Source: Thuidium tamariscinum (taxonomy: Eukaryota > Streptophyta > Bryopsida > Hypnales > Thuidiaceae). Taken from it: a stretch of 64,000 nt of DNA. Positions 1-13,139 of this stretch are shown piece after piece. The DNA is taken from contig OX344749.2 of assembly GCA_947034885.2 (NCBI GenBank), forward strand, positions 23,017,501 to 23,081,500. Reading direction: 5' to 3'. Position numbers and translations under genes: made by a program. The stretch's first letter is position 1. Every line of letters starts with the position of its first letter. The notes beneath the pieces are model-generated. The model searched no databases, was not told the origin of the DNA, and saw only the letters and a program-made list of their open reading frames with translations.

Positions 1-230
1 GCAACTACATTTGAATGATCGGGCTACATGATCTTTTTTTCTTTTTTCAGATTGTTTTTTACTGTATTTGAATGTCGTCCGTTGAAGACCTTGATTCAAG
101 CCCGTCTCCGAACAGACAGGAGTTATGCAACTTCAATGATTGAAGCCTGCCAGCCCTTTCGGGCCATTCAAGCAATATCGTTATTGCTACCACTATTTGC
201 TTGTACTCCTACTAGAGGTCAAATGTTCAT

Positions 231-2937
231 ATGAAAGTGGAAGAAGAAGCAGAGGAGGAAGATGTAGAGGAGGAGTTATACAAGTTTTGTGACTCTATTG
301 ATTTTGCAAAAGTTGGCTTTTATGAATTCCATTTTGGTGTTCCGTTTGGTCAAGAGATTTACTCGAAGTTAATTGATGGCGATGAAGATCTATATGGAAA
401 AAGACGAAGTGTTGGGTATTTCCTTGATAATTCCCGGAGGTGTTTTTTCTGTGGAAAGATTTCCGAAGCCTTTAGTGAATGGAGGCTCCAAAAATTTGGC
501 GTCGAGTCCCCCGATTTTCAAAAATGTCGTATTTACTTTGTCTTGGAATGCATACCTGAGATATACGATTATGAAAACGTAATCGACAACATTGAGGTAC
601 TGTCAACGGCTGGAATGTCACGAATCACCCGCATCTACATCATGTTGGGCATTTCAGCTGAATTTCAAAGGCAGCTACAGTTAAATTTTCAATCCTGTGA
701 GACCTATGGTTTTAAAATGCAACTTCAGAAATGCAGCCAGCATCCTCTGAAAGTGGAAGACTTCTGCAATGGAAGGTCTCTCCTTGATTGGGACCAGGGA
801 GAAGAGGAAGCATATAGTGGCTGTATCAGGCCATTAGTCGCGGATACTCGACTTTTTTGGAAATGGAAAGAGACATGTTGTGTTTTTCATGGTGAGAATT
901 GCGCCTCAATTTTGAAGTCTGGGAGTCGGCCCTGTCCACTTCAACTCATTGATGTGGAGAAGAGGTGTATTGTAGATAATGAAGATGACAATAGTTATAC
1001 GGCCCTTAGCTATGTTTGGGGTACTAATTTGGCATTGCCTCAACTTACAAGGGCTACTATTGAACCATTCCGACAAGTGGGATCACTGACTACAGAGATG
1101 CTGCCCTCTACCATTGACGATGCCATAGAAGTGACTTGAGGGCTACAAGAAAAGTACATGTGGGTTGATAGTTTATGCATCATGCAAGATGATGTTCCTA
1201 ATAAACAATTCTATATTTCCCAAATGGACTCCATCTATGGATTTGCCTCAGTCGTAATCGTTGCAGCGTCTGGAGACAATGCACATGCAAGGCTTCCCGG
1301 CATCAAACCAAATTGTCGAACTTGCAAACAAGAACCTTTTACGATCAAGGGTGTATCATGAATGCGAACACTTGATCTTGAGTCCAAAGCTAGGATTTCA
1401 AGCTACTACAATCATCTTGAAGATTCTGTGTGGTTAACAAGAGCTTGGACTTTGCAAGAGCAAATTTTCTCCAGAAGAACATTGATATTTACTTTAGAGC
1501 AAGTGTATTGGGAGTGCCCAAAAGTCACATGGTGTGAAGATGGCATCTGGGAGACCATGGAACCTCCAATAGTGTATCGACATTATTTTGGTCAGCAACG
1601 TTTTCACCATCCTTGGCGAGTTGTGAGCTACGTTGAAATGACCTACCGTATGCTAGTTGAGAGCTTTTCTCAATGGATATTGATGTATCCAGGTGATATT
1701 CTTGATGTGTTTGGAGGGATTCTTTACCATTTTGAAAGGGATCTGGTCAACTTTTTCTTTGGGCTTTACCAAAATGTTTTTTGATGGATGCACCTGCGTG
1801 GCTAATTGAGGAAGACTCAACTGACATTGAGCAGCTCAAGTGGCCTTACAAAGAAGAGATGCCCAAACGTAGAACAAACTAGGTAACTACAAAGCAGGCC
1901 AAGTTATCGAAAACAATCGCCGGTTAGGACCTACCGAGCCGCGGGGCGGCGAGGTTGGTACTGACAAGCGATTATTTTTGGTAACTTGGATTGTTGAACC
2001 AATCAAAACATGCCACAACAGTAATAGTCTCCTCCATTTAGATTTAGATTTTGTTAGGTACGTGAATCTGTACTTATTGAGTTAATATCGGTTGGTAGAG
2101 GAAGAGATTTGTCCTAGATTTCTCTCATTTCTATACCAATGAAATCTCTACTTCATACCCACCTTACTGAAGATTTGCACAAGGCAAACACTGAGCATTA
2201 TCAGTCTTAATTTGCCTCTCCTTAACCAATTGAAGCATGCCACGACAGGAGAACTCTCCTGCATTGACATTATGGATATGTACATTACGAGAGCCTCTGA
2301 TGGGACGACGACCCTCTGTGATTTTCCAAGCTAGTCTTGGGTTAGATGGGTGGTGAAGGTATGTTGGACACATACCCTATACTTGGAAATTAAATTTGGA
2401 AAAATCCGAATGGAGACTCAACACGAGACTAAAGTTCTATTATCTTGATGCCAATGGCTCTCTTATCTCAACCCAAAGAACTTGGAGCTATGAAAAGACA
2501 AATATTCTTTTACAGACTTGCCTCTTGACACCCGATAAGAGGACCACGGTTACTCTCGAGGACATATCCGAAAATTTGCGCAGATGTTCCATCGCTTTAG
2601 CACTGCAAAATTGGACGTCCGACGTGAGAAGAAAGATGATAATCAATCCCCAATTCCAACAATGATTAGTCATGAGGGCAAAAAAATGCCCTTTGATATT
2701 CGATCTTCAAGGTATCCATTAGTTCCTTTAGGTTACAATGTTGTTGATGAGTTTGTTGTCATTGGGGAGACCTTCGAGAATATTGGTGATGACCGAACTC
2801 TGAAGACGTTGTTTGTACTACTCCTCTCCCCAGAGGATTTTGTTGGCGTGGTGCATCGACGCGGACTGGTGTGCATCGAAGCTTCACATTGGCTCGAGCT
2901 TGACAACCTAGTCTGGAAAATGGTTTGTCTTAGATGA
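231..2937 (+). pseudogene. HET-domain (heterokaryon-incompatibility type) protein, decayed copy
   Basis: An open frame from the ATG at 231 carries HET hallmarks in order: a Cys/His-rich lead-in, PLQLIDVEKRCIV, YTALSYVWG, LPSTIDDAIEVT, then WVDSLCIMQDD, MDSIYGFASVVIVAASG and RAWTLQEQIFSRRTLIF. HET domains are known from fungal allorecognition proteins and are also found in some seed-free plants. The frame is cut by in-phase TGA codons at 1137-1139 and 1359-1361, both inside otherwise well-preserved domain sequence. Near 1740-1760 it shifts by one base: the better continuation (LPKCFLMDAPAWLIEEDSTD) lies in another frame and ends near 1880. A C-terminal part resumes at 2396-2937 (EWRLNTRLKFYYLD; later GLVCIEASHWLELDNLVWKM), itself with a frame change near 2600-2660. 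Two stops, two shifts and an interruption make this a pseudogene. An expressed gene with unusual introns is less likely. Family call sure; functional state fairly sure. Confidence 0.8.
1885..2395. other. Non-HET interval splitting the HET pseudogene
   Basis: This stretch fits neither half of the HET protein. It contains a short GC-rich patch near 1925-1960 and a pyrimidine-rich segment ending in an ATGAAATCTCT-like sequence near 2140-2155, a style common at plant LTR ends. The 2164-2373 part is open on the minus strand but I do not recognise its product. Insertion of a retroelement fragment is a guess; no flanking duplication was found. Confidence 0.3.
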
Positions 2938-5900
2938 CGGAATCTCATTTTGATTTGTCCTCTAATTCAGATTCTCGATTTTTAATTGCTGCAAGATCGT
3001 TTTCTTTACTTTTGCATGCACTTGTCGATCTTACCCGCAAGAAATCAACTATATATCCTATCACGGTATGTTCTGCACAATTATTCCTACAATTCGGAAG
3101 GAGTAAAGACCAAAATTCTATATGCAATTTGAAGTTTTTGAAGTAGCAAACTGCACTCTCTATATTGTGCTAAATGCAAGATTGAACTTTAGTTTAGGGG
3201 TTCCAAATTTGATGTCACTTACAGTTAGAGATTCAATACTCAGAGCCAACATCAAGCACAAAATAAAATCCTTGCTATATACAAATTTTGAAAGCCTCAG
3301 ACAGAAGCACCATCCTGTGACTGATTCCTATTGCTGTAAGTTACATTATGATTTCAATGCAAAAGATAGTACGATTAAGAAGTCTACAGTCAGGCAGTAC
3401 CTAATTTCAATTCCAACGTGACTTGGCTGGAAGACTCCAAAAATATATTTGTAGAAGGTAATAGTAAGACGAAGTAGAAATTTTGAAACTTTCAAATCTC
3501 ACTCAATGTAAGAAAAGAAGCCAGAACAAATAAGAACCTAGAGAACTCGAATTTCCCTTAGCCAGGGATTGACAACCATGTGCAATTTGGCAGTAGGGAA
3601 TTCTTACAACAACTCCCATGGCAACCACTACAAGCAGCTCCCAACCCTAAAACTTCTTAAACCCTAAACCTCATACATCAATGGAAAGATCTAATTCTAT
3701 GAGCATTAAAATCATTCCATAGCTTGCATACACACAGCTCATTGAATTCTACAAAAAAAGCACACCTGAAGCTCAAATTCATCGCATTCTTCTCTCTTTG
3801 TTGTTGTTACATGTACTGTCAAAATCCTCAAGAAACCGAAATTTTTTCCGCCAAAACATCAAACATGGAGCAGTGTTTCTTTTAGTGATTTAGCTTTTTC
3901 AAAGTACTGGCCATAATTTTCGATGAACTTTCACTGAAGTGGCTACTTCTGTTCATTGTAGGAGGAAACTAATTTCACTAAACAAATGCACATTGGGGAA
4001 TTTTGGCTATACATAGATTATGATGATAAAACAAAAGTGGCAAGATATCCATCTTTGTATTACATGTAAACTAGTGAGAATTGAAAATGTGATCTAATGA
4101 TTATGATCTGGCTACTTTGTTTGGAATGTATGACTATAATGAGAGAAGTATAGGCGATTATAAACTTATGCATATCGAATTTAGTGGCGATGTTATCTTT
4201 TCGCAAGAAGCTAGATGGCTAAAATACAATTAGTAGAGAGTGAAATTAGGCAAAAAAAATACAATTTCTACTCCTTAAATTCGTATAGTAAAATCGAAGT
4301 ATATAGATGGTGGGTGAATTTTGGCAATTTTTAGCCAATAAAAAAAACATTGGCACAAAGGCTTTGTAAACCTCTATCAACACAAAATCTTTGATTAAAA
4401 CCTTGATGCCAAGTAAGGTTGTAGCACCCATAACCATCAAAATAAGAAATTCGAAATTCCATTCCATTTGTGAAAAAAAAAAAGGAAAGAATTTGAGCAT
4501 CACCTTTTTCTAGAAAAAAAAATATTTGTGTAGTATTAGCAATTGAGAATCATGAATTTCTTTTTTGAGTTAGAATTTTTGGATAAGGCATAAAATTTCT
4601 ACGAATTTTCAAAGTAGAACTCCCTAAGGCACCCTAAACCGCACTCTAGTGAAGTTGCCTTAATTCTCACACCAAAATCTAAATAAATCAAAGCCCACCA
4701 ACCACAATTAAGAATGGGGATGGTTTCAAGGTACTTTGGAGACAATTTAAGGTGATTCTATTGTCAAAAAATGGGTGCACTAACCGTTATGGATGCTTCT
4801 ACCTAAAGTGAAATGACCATTGGATTGATGTTGAGGATTCCAAAACCCTACACACTATACATTGTAGTATGGAAACAAAGTCAAAGTATCAACTTTCCCA
4901 CGTTCTCAAGTTTGTCCCCAAATGTTCCCTAGTGGTGCCAAAATTTCTCTTCAAGGGAGCATTCAAGTCTTCTAAAGGGGTATGTAATAAGAAAAAAAAA
5001 ATCCTAAGGTTGAAGCACCAATAACCAACCATGCCCCAATTCCTAACCTGTAGGGGTACAATATTTCCAATGAAGGCCATAACAATTTTCCAACCATAGC
5101 TTGAATTGTGTTTTTTTGGTCATTTTTGAAGTTGAGACTAATATCATTATAATACATGTTCCAAATTAGTGAGTCTAGAAAGTAGGAGGTAGTGGTCAAG
5201 AAAGTGATTTTTGAATTATTGAAATTGGAAGACTCTAGACATTGGCCATTGGTCAAAAGTACCTTTTTAGCTCCCAAAATTCACACTAATTTCAATTTTG
5301 GAAATAAAATTTTGTAAAAATTTTCTATCTCTATATATATTTCCTATCTTTCTGCATAGGAAAAATTTCCACCACCTCATATCTACTTTGAAATTGTTCA
5401 AATGGTCGATTTCTAATGCCTCAACCTTAACATTTGTGAACCAAACTATTCTACATTTGTATTCATCACTATGTCTCCAACTTGTCTCTACAATAGTAGC
5501 CACATGAATAACATCCTATAGGGCAAGCAAATCAAAGAAATGAGTAGTAGTGTGGTCAATCTATTCAATGTAACAACCGTACAAATTTAATAAATGGTCA
5601 CTTTGTGAATAGTATATTATAATTGTGACCCCTTTCCAAAGCTAGCCCATACACATCCTTGTCTAAAATGTAAAACCTTTATTTATGGAAGACTAGGATC
5701 AATTTTAGGTACACTTAATTCTAATTGTTTGAAAATTAATAGCTTATCATATGGGGTCCAAAATGTCTTTTAGAAATGAATCTTCAATCTTCTTTTGACT
5801 TCCAACAAGATTCAACAAAAATAAAATAATTTAATAATAATAACATTGTTCAGTTGCTTCTTTAAAAGCATTTTTTTGCACAGTTACCTTATTTTCACCC

Positions 5901-7631
5901 TCACAAATGTGGCCAAAATCTTAAAGTTTTATAAACATTGATTCTCCCTTAAAGGACCAAGAGTCTCTTTGAGGGACTTTTAGGAATTCAAGCACATTCC
6001 TATAACCTCAATTTTTGGTAAAATTCTTAAAATTTTCTAGTAAAATAGAAATACTTGATACCTTTACAAAAATATTGCTATCTTAAGTATAATTTTTATG
6101 TTGCTAGACAAAAAAAGAACCTCAAAAATTTGAAATAGAATTAAAAAATGAATTCTTATTAAAAAAAAATTCTACAAGTAAAGCTATCATTCATTCTATT
6201 AAGATTAGTGATGTGAAACTTATAAACAATCTTGTTTTTTGAGCAACCCAAGCATCTTCTTGACCAAAAAATAACTTATAGGATTCATTTTTGAAAGCAA
6301 TTTTGGAAATTTAAAAAAATGTTTGATAAGGTTAAATTTTCTTGTTAGAACAATCTCACCATTGGAATTATTGCATTAGATGAAATTTGAAGGCAATAAA
6401 AGACTGTTTTTGGGGTGTTCCCCTAGCAATTGCCTATGCTATTCAAGAACTGTAAAGAAGCCTTGACAACTTGATTTTTTGAATTTTTATTTTATTTTTA
6501 TCTCTTCAAAAATTTCAAAAAGTATTAAGAAATTGAAAATTTAATTTAATTTTTTTTCAAAAGAATATATGTAAAAATTAATTAATTAATTTAATTAATA
6601 TCTAATGTAGTATAGTCTCGACTACATCAAACTATTGATGTGACACTGTTTCTAGAGTTCTCATAGTCCGGAAACTCGTAGTCTCTTCTTCTCCTCAAAT
6701 TTCATCTAACGTATTTCAATCCTATTTTAGAGTTGTTTATAATTTTATTTTGTTTTCAATCTTGAACTTACTTCCACATAATAATTTTTTAAAGAATTAT
6801 AATCAAGTTTTCTGTTTTTGATTTTCTTATTCTTAGACTTTCTATTCAATTTTCTAATACAAATTTTTTTAATTCAAAGTCTATACTGCAAAAGTTTTTT
6901 CAAATGGCAATCAAAGTTGTCTAAAATTGTAGGTTGGTGTTAAAAAAAGTAATTTCCAACTTTGAATGCTAATATCTTCAAACTTGTCTAATCAAACTTC
7001 ATGAAATTCTTACCTTATGATTTCATCCAAATAGCATACAAGATCCTATAGTTATATTCTAAAAAAAACTTTTGTTGTTGTCTTAGTTTTGAATGGTTTT
7101 TAACAAAGAAGTGGCCTTGATTCTTAAGGGGTTAATACACATTAGAAGGGACTTAAAGGCAATAGAAGCCCATTTCACCACTGTTCCCTCTAAGTTGTTC
7201 AAAAACTGCAAACCAATCCTATTGGCTAAAATTTTTGAATATTTGGAAAAAAAATACTTTTATTCTAAATTTATAAAAAGTGTTTAGAAACCTAAAGCTG
7301 ATTTTTTTTTCTATTCGAAATTTATGTATTTTTAAATCAAAAAATTAAATTTTTCTTTTTTGATGTAGTAGAATCTTGACTACATTAGACTACTAATGTG
7401 GCACGTTTCTAAAGTCCAAGAACTCAAAAAAACTTGCATACTTCTAATGCCCTCAAATCTTCCTTAATTCTTGCACATTGTTATAATCAACTATTACAAA
7501 GTGCCAAATTTTCATATAAAAAGATGGTTACATCTCCATCCAAAACAATTTCCATCCAAATTTTTGAATAACTATTCAATATTGAGTTTAAAATACAATT
7601 CTAACAAAGAAACAAACAAAAATATTCATAT
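2938..7631. other. AT-rich intergenic DNA, no gene recognised
   Basis: Only short open frames without recognisable domains occur here. Two related segments, about 6598-6720 and 7362-7450, share a GATGTAGTA...GACTACAT hairpin followed by an ATGTGRCAC-like stretch and AACTCRT/AGTCT sequences, so they are copies of one dispersed repeat. The rest shows no structure I can name. Confidence 0.5.
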
Positions 7632-7634
7632 ATT

Positions 7635-8682
7635 CACAAGAAAAAAATTGGGGCTTCTGCAACTGCAGTTAGCAACTAGTTTTGTAGTTGCATTACACAT
7701 TTGCAACTAGGTGAGAATTTGAAGCCTGCAATTGCAATGAACAAGTCGCACTAGTTGCAACATAGTTGCAAAATCAAAAAGATTGTTTTCCCATCAAATA
7801 GCCTACATGGAACTTCATGGATGAACTCTTCTAACGTAGAACTTGTTTTTGTGCAACTTGCTTGCAACTTATGTGCGACTACTTTGCAATTGGTTTGCAA
7901 CTAGTTTGTAATTTTTAGATTTTTAGATTTTTTTATCTTAATGATTATAGATTTCAAAAATTTAATCTCAATGATTTGTGGATTTTAGAATTTTAGATCT
8001 AGCTTTTTTTAGATTATCAAATTCAAATATTGATATTAAATAGATTTCACAAGTTTACAAAACTTTAAATTTCAAAAGTTTTAACATTTCTTATACTTTA
8101 AATGTTTGTAGATTTCTATAAATGATAGAAATCTACAAAGTGTAGAAATATTACAATTGTAATATTAAACTTCATTACTTAAAGATGGTATAACTTACAG
8201 TTCTTATCCGTCCAATCTAATAGTACTCTTGACAATTGAGATGGGACAATTGATATAAAACTTGATTTAATTATTTTCTAGTTGTATTCTAGTTGCAAAC
8301 TAGTTGCATTCTAGTTGAATTGTAGTCAAATTTAGATTATTCCCAACTATAGTTTGAAACACTCTACAAAACCTAAAGTGGTCCATGTTGACAAGTGTGA
8401 TGAATTTTGGATGTAGAATATGTCACAAAAGTTCTTTATGTTACATTCCTATAATCCAAAACTTCGACCTACAACTACTTTGCAACTACTTTGCACCTAC
8501 TTTGCAACTACATGCAACTCGAAACTTCAATCTATGTACAACTACTTTGCGACTACTTTGTGACTACAATAGAATAAACATTAAATTTGGTGCAAATACA
8601 GAGGGTTGTAGTTGCAAGGAAGTTACATAGGACACATAGTTGCATTTCAGTCAGTTGCAACGGATGTGATTTTCTTCTAATG
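7635..8682. mobile_element. Non-autonomous CACTA-type element with TTGCAACTA subterminal repeats
   Basis: The left end reads CACAAGAAAAAAATTGG and the right end TTTTCTTCTAATG, imperfect inverted copies of the CACTAGAAGAAAA terminus seen intact at 8765. A 3-bp duplication ATT flanks the element at 7632-7634 and 8683-8685, as expected for CACTA (En/Spm) transposons. The interior is packed with TTGCAACTA/TAGTTGCAA half-sites on both strands, concentrated in the first 300 bp and the last 400 bp. CACTA elements are known to carry arrays of short subterminal repeats bound by their transposase-associated protein, and I infer these play that role. No transposase coding region is present. Confidence 0.7.
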
Positions 8683-8764
8683 ATTGAAGCAAGAATCTTT
8701 AGAAGTTGATTTTAGAAAAGGGACACAATTAGGTGCAATTACCCTTATATCCTTAATGACGTTT

Positions 8765-8993
8765 CACTAGAAGAAAACCATGTTGAAATCCTTGAAATCA
8801 CGTCATGTAGTTTGTGTTGGGTTCATGTTTCAAAACGCAGTCAAAATGCGGTGAAAACACAAAAAAACGCAGAAAAAGCATTTTTCTGCGTTTTTTTGTG
8901 TTTTCACCGCATTTTGACTGCGTTTTGAAACATGAACCCAACACAAACTACATGACGTGATTTCAAGGATTTCAACATGGTTTTCTTCTAGTG
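8765..8993. mobile_element. Perfect fold-back CACTA-type MITE (229 bp)
   Basis: The two 113-bp arms are exact inverted copies meeting at position 8879, where only a 3-bp centre (GCA) is unpaired. Ends are CACTAGAAGAAAACC and its complement, flanked by a possible TTT duplication. Perfect arms imply recent origin or gene conversion. A transcript would form a long hairpin. Confidence 0.85.
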
Positions 8994-10063
8994 TTTGGTA
9001 GAAGATTATCACTCTTGTTTGTGCCCTATAGGATTGAATTGCCTAGTTGCAACATTTTTTGTTTTCAAATACCGAAATGACTTTGAATGAATGCTTTTAC
9101 AACTCAAATCCACCACAACTTTTCAAAAGCAACCATTGAGAGGTGAGGAATTTCTTAAAGAAAATCTATGAAAACTGAGACATATAGTACTTCAAGAATG
9201 TCCATTTGCAATGAGTTTGGTATTACCTAGAGGCTATTTTATATCCTCAACTTTGAAAATTGATAAAATATTACTTGAATTTTGAAAAATTTTAAAAACT
9301 ATTCAAAGTTTGCATTTCTCTTGAATTTGCTAATAATCTCATCAAAAAAAATTGGGGCCATTCCACTTTTGAAGTAGTAGGACTAGAAATAGGGCCACTT
9401 TTAGATGTTGTTACATATTCTAAATTGAGACTTGTTTTCCTTCTTGAAATAATCTAATGTGAAGTTCAATGTGATATTTGATTATTGTGAATGGAATGTA
9501 TGATACTAGCAGACATTTGATCTTTCGCTACCATAAAGTGTTCAAACAAAAAAATTCAACACCTCTCATATTAATGCCATATTTTTTAAGCACAATATTT
9601 TAAAATTATTATACAATTATTATACCATTGAATTCTTGTATAGGCTCAATTATGCATACTAGGCAAATTTTAATTTCAACAAACAAAAAAATCTTTTTTT
9701 GGTGAATTCTTAAAATTGAAAACTATGATATCATTTGAAAATTTGTTGAAAGACATCAATAGTGAATTTTTATAATTCAATTCCACACACATGTTGGAAA
9801 TATCCATGAGCATATAATCTACCGTTCAAATTACCAAAAAAATTCAAAATTCACTCCACAAAGAGTTTAGTACTAAGATCATATGCCTAAAATTTGTAAA
9901 CTAGATGTCTAAGTATTTTTATCTACATGCAGGCAATAGCTACTTTATGATACACTCTATCCCTATAGCATTGGCTTTTTTTTGGAGTAATGTAGCTACT
10001 CAAAGTTCTTCAAGACCATACCTTTTATAGATGCAAATCCTCTTCTACCTTAGTCTATATAAT
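8994..10063. other. AT-rich intergenic DNA
   Basis: No open frame with recognisable content and no clear repeat seen. Confidence 0.5.
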
Positions 10064-10252
10064 CACTACAAGAGAATGGGGTGTTTTAAGTAGTGTCCTA
10101 GACATCATGTCTTTTAAGTAAGGTTTTAAGTAAAATTTTACTAAAAAGACAGTCTTTTTAGTAAATTTTTACTTAAAACCTTACTTAAAAGACATTACTT
10201 AAAAGACATGATGTCTAGGACACTACTTAAAACACCCCATTCTCTTGTAGTG
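10064..10252. mobile_element. Fold-back CACTA-type MITE (189 bp) with AAT target duplication
   Basis: Ends are CACTACAAGAGAATGGGG and its inverted copy. The arms match almost completely except for a short extra segment in the right arm that duplicates its TCTTTTAAG motif. AAT occurs on both sides (10061-10063 and 10253-10255), the 3-bp duplication typical of CACTA elements. Confidence 0.88.
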
Positions 10253-10394
10253 AATAAATTGATTTAAGGTATTAAATATGATAGGGTATAGAAATCCAAG
10301 ATGTTTATGAACAATATTTTTAGATAAAATTGAAATCTATTTATGATAAATGAACAATAATAATTTTGTGTCCATATTTCATTTTTATTGCAAA

Positions 10395-10640
10395 CACTAG
10401 AAGAAAATGAAGGTTTTGTAACTACAAAGAATAACTATATTTTTAGTTGCATAAGACATTTGTAACTAGTACTAATTCAATGACTTACAATTGCTAAGGA
10501 CAAGTTGCTTTTGGAATTGTAGTTGCAATGGATAATGGGGTTGTTTATTATTTGATCGTCTAATTGGAACTCCATTAATATGTTATTTTAATGGTTGCTT
10601 ATGTAATATTTATTGTTGCATTGATTTTGTAGATTTTATA
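10395..10640. mobile_element. Left-end fragment of a CACTA-type element related to 7635-8682
   Basis: Starts CACTAGAAGAAAATG and continues with GTAACTAC, TAGTTGCATAAG, TTTGTAACTAG and GTAGTTGCAATGG, in the same order as the left part of the element at 7635. No matching right end with the same flank was found, so it is probably truncated. Confidence 0.5.
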
Positions 10641-10951
10641 TTGGTAGATCTTGAAATTCTAATCTAAATGATTTATACATTTTAAAATTCCATACCTAGT
10701 TACTGTTTCAGACTTCAAAAGTTCAAATATTGGTACTCTATAGATTTCAATTAATTTGAAAACATTACAATTACATAGGTTTTTAAATTCTTTAGATTTA
10801 AATAATTTTTTATTTCTATAGACTATAGGAATGTAGAAATTGTAGAAATCTACAAACTTTAAGGAATCTACAGATTGTAGAAATCTTAGAATTCTATTAA
10901 TAAAATACATCATATAAAATACAATTTACAAGTCTTATATGTAAAAATCCA

Positions 10952-11085
10952 ATGGTTGAAATTTTCCACAATTAATTTCGTCTCTACTAGATATAGTAGT
11001 CTTTACTTTTGTATGGTTGAAATTTTTCACAATTAATTTCATCTCTACTAGATATAGTAGTCTTTACTTTTGTATGGTTGAAATT
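10952..11085. repeat. 61-bp tandem repeat, about 2.2 copies
   Basis: The unit beginning ATGGTTGAAATTTT recurs at 10952, 11013 and 11074 (third copy partial), with very few differences, so the duplication is recent. Confidence 0.85.
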
Positions 11086-11754
11086 AGAAATTTCAAGCAC
11101 ATCTATGTGCAAAAAAATATCAAAGTGGCACAATTGATTGAAGACCTTCATCATCGATCAAAAGTCGTTGGGCCTTGAGAAGTTAAAAGCAACTACAATA
11201 TGGCAAGAACTACAAACTCTTTAGTTACTCACTTTGAAAATTCCAAACTTGGATAGCAATATCTTCACTTTATTGATGTTGAAGTTGATTGTATGAATGA
11301 ATTTCTCTTTCTCAAGATCTATCTTCTAGAAATACTTAGAGAGGTACTAAAGATGCTTGTGGTTTGCATTCTACCGCATGGATGATTACCAATTGCAAAT
11401 TTGTAGCAACAACCATGTCAACAAAATTGGAGCAAAAGCATTTGGGAGCACTCTAATAGAATTGCAATATACATTTGAGAAGTGTTACTTCAAATGACAT
11501 TTGATTTAAATGAGACCTAAAATTTTACTTTCATCACAATTAATGCTTTTCACTTGACTATGAGTCATTGAGATTTTCCTAATGCTTATTATTTACATCT
11601 CACTTGGGTTGTTTTACCTCCTCGGGTGATTGCAAGAAACGCTTGTCTTATTTTTTGTCCCCTTCGCCTTAGACATGTGGTTTTTTACTCATAACTTTTG
11701 TATTGTTTGTCCAATTTACACAAAACTTGAAATGAAGGTACACATAAAAGTTAT

Positions 11755-13123
11755 CACTACAAGGAAAATGGGCCCTAGTCTACAAAAAATTTGACAGAAT
11801 AGTGTCCGAAATGACAGCCACAACTTGTGAAATTTTGTTTATTGTCAACGCAATTAAAACTGAAATGTCTGTCAAATTTTTGTCAATTTCTCAATCAATT
11901 TTGACAAATAGAGTTAATGTCTTCCTAAAAATCCAACAAATTCTTATATACAATTTTTATTTAAAAAATAAAATGATGCAACTATCATTTACTAATTCTA
12001 TAAGGAATTATACCTCATTGCAATCTTTAACCATTCACCATCAACACCATAACATTATTTTTCTTTAAGGGATAGAAACTCCCTGAATATATGTGGAGGT
12101 AGGAAGTCAACCAACCCATATGGGACATGTGAATTTTTGAAGTTGTGAAAGCTCATAGTGAAGTTAGAAATCCGTAATTTTGTAATAAAACTCAGATTTT
12201 AGACTTCATTTGAGCATAGTAGAATGTCTTTTTTCAAGAAACTTTGAACTAAGACTAGTTAGAATATGAATTGAAGTTTCATTTTCAAAAATAATTTTGA
12301 CATTTCAAATTTTCAATCAAAATTTATAGACATATTTCAAAGAGGAAGTTTGAAAAAATATAATAAGAACAATTTCAAACACCTCTTTGAAATTTCATAA
12401 CTTTTTATTGGAAACTCAAAATATCAAAAGAATTTTTGGATGCAAGATTTGAGTTGATTTTTTAACTAATGTTAGTTCAATTTTTTTTGAAAAAACACAT
12501 TATTCTATGCCTAAATGAGGTCTGAAGTCCTACTTTCAACACAATTCCTATTTCTAACAAAAATCTGAGTTTTATTACAAAATTACAGATTTCTAACTTC
12601 ACTATGAGCTCTCACAACTTCAAAAATTCACATGTCCCATATAGGTTGGTCGACCTCCAACCTCCATATGTGTATATAAAGAGTTTCTTTTCCCCATTCA
12701 TTTCACAAAATATAAATAATTCATGGAGGAAAACAATTTAGTAAGTAAATTAACTCCATGATCTCAATTTGTTTTGGTCAACATTCTTTAAAGTTGTTAA
12801 AAACATTTAAGTTTAAATCATCCAAAAATATTTCATCTAAAAACTTATCATTCATTTGATAAAATTTCATCCAATTTTTTTCCTAGCCATCATTTCAAGT
12901 ATTTTATTAAATCCTTGAAAAATATTTTTTGGAATTAAGTGACGTGGAAATTAAAAAATCCATGGTGGCAAAGGAGTGAGAGGAAGACTTGCTGATGTGT
13001 ATCTTTGTCCAAATTGACAGAATTTTGTCAATTAAGTGTCTAAAACAAGGTCTCCTAATCTACAGCACAATTGATAGAATTTTGTCAAATTTTCTATCAA
13101 ATAGGACACAATTTCTCTTGTAG
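11755..13123. mobile_element. Probable degenerate CACTA-type element with TTGACAGAAT subterminal motifs
   Basis: Left end CACTACAAGGAAAATGGGC at 11755. The right end near 13110-13123 reads TTTCTCTTGTAGT, a plausible inverted partner. Both ends carry copies of TTGACAGAATTTTGTCAA-like palindromic motifs (11790-11920 and 13010-13100). No convincing 3-bp flank duplication remains. It appears to contain the fold-back at 12070-12695. Confidence 0.45.
12070..12695. repeat. Fold-back repeat family FB, copy 1
   Basis: Sequence from about 12070 to 12240 (containing GGTAGGAAGTCAACCAACC and TTTTGTAATAAAACTCAG) is repeated in inverted, diverged form at about 12540-12695. The inner part also pairs across the centre. 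Related copies lie at 13140-13560 and 37880-38290. Confidence 0.6.
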
Positions 13124-13139
13124 TCGGTACACTCACAAT

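Noticed and set aside
8765..8993. MicroRNA gene
   Set aside because: Arms are perfect to the ends with CACTA termini, which fits a transposon fold-back rather than a miRNA precursor.
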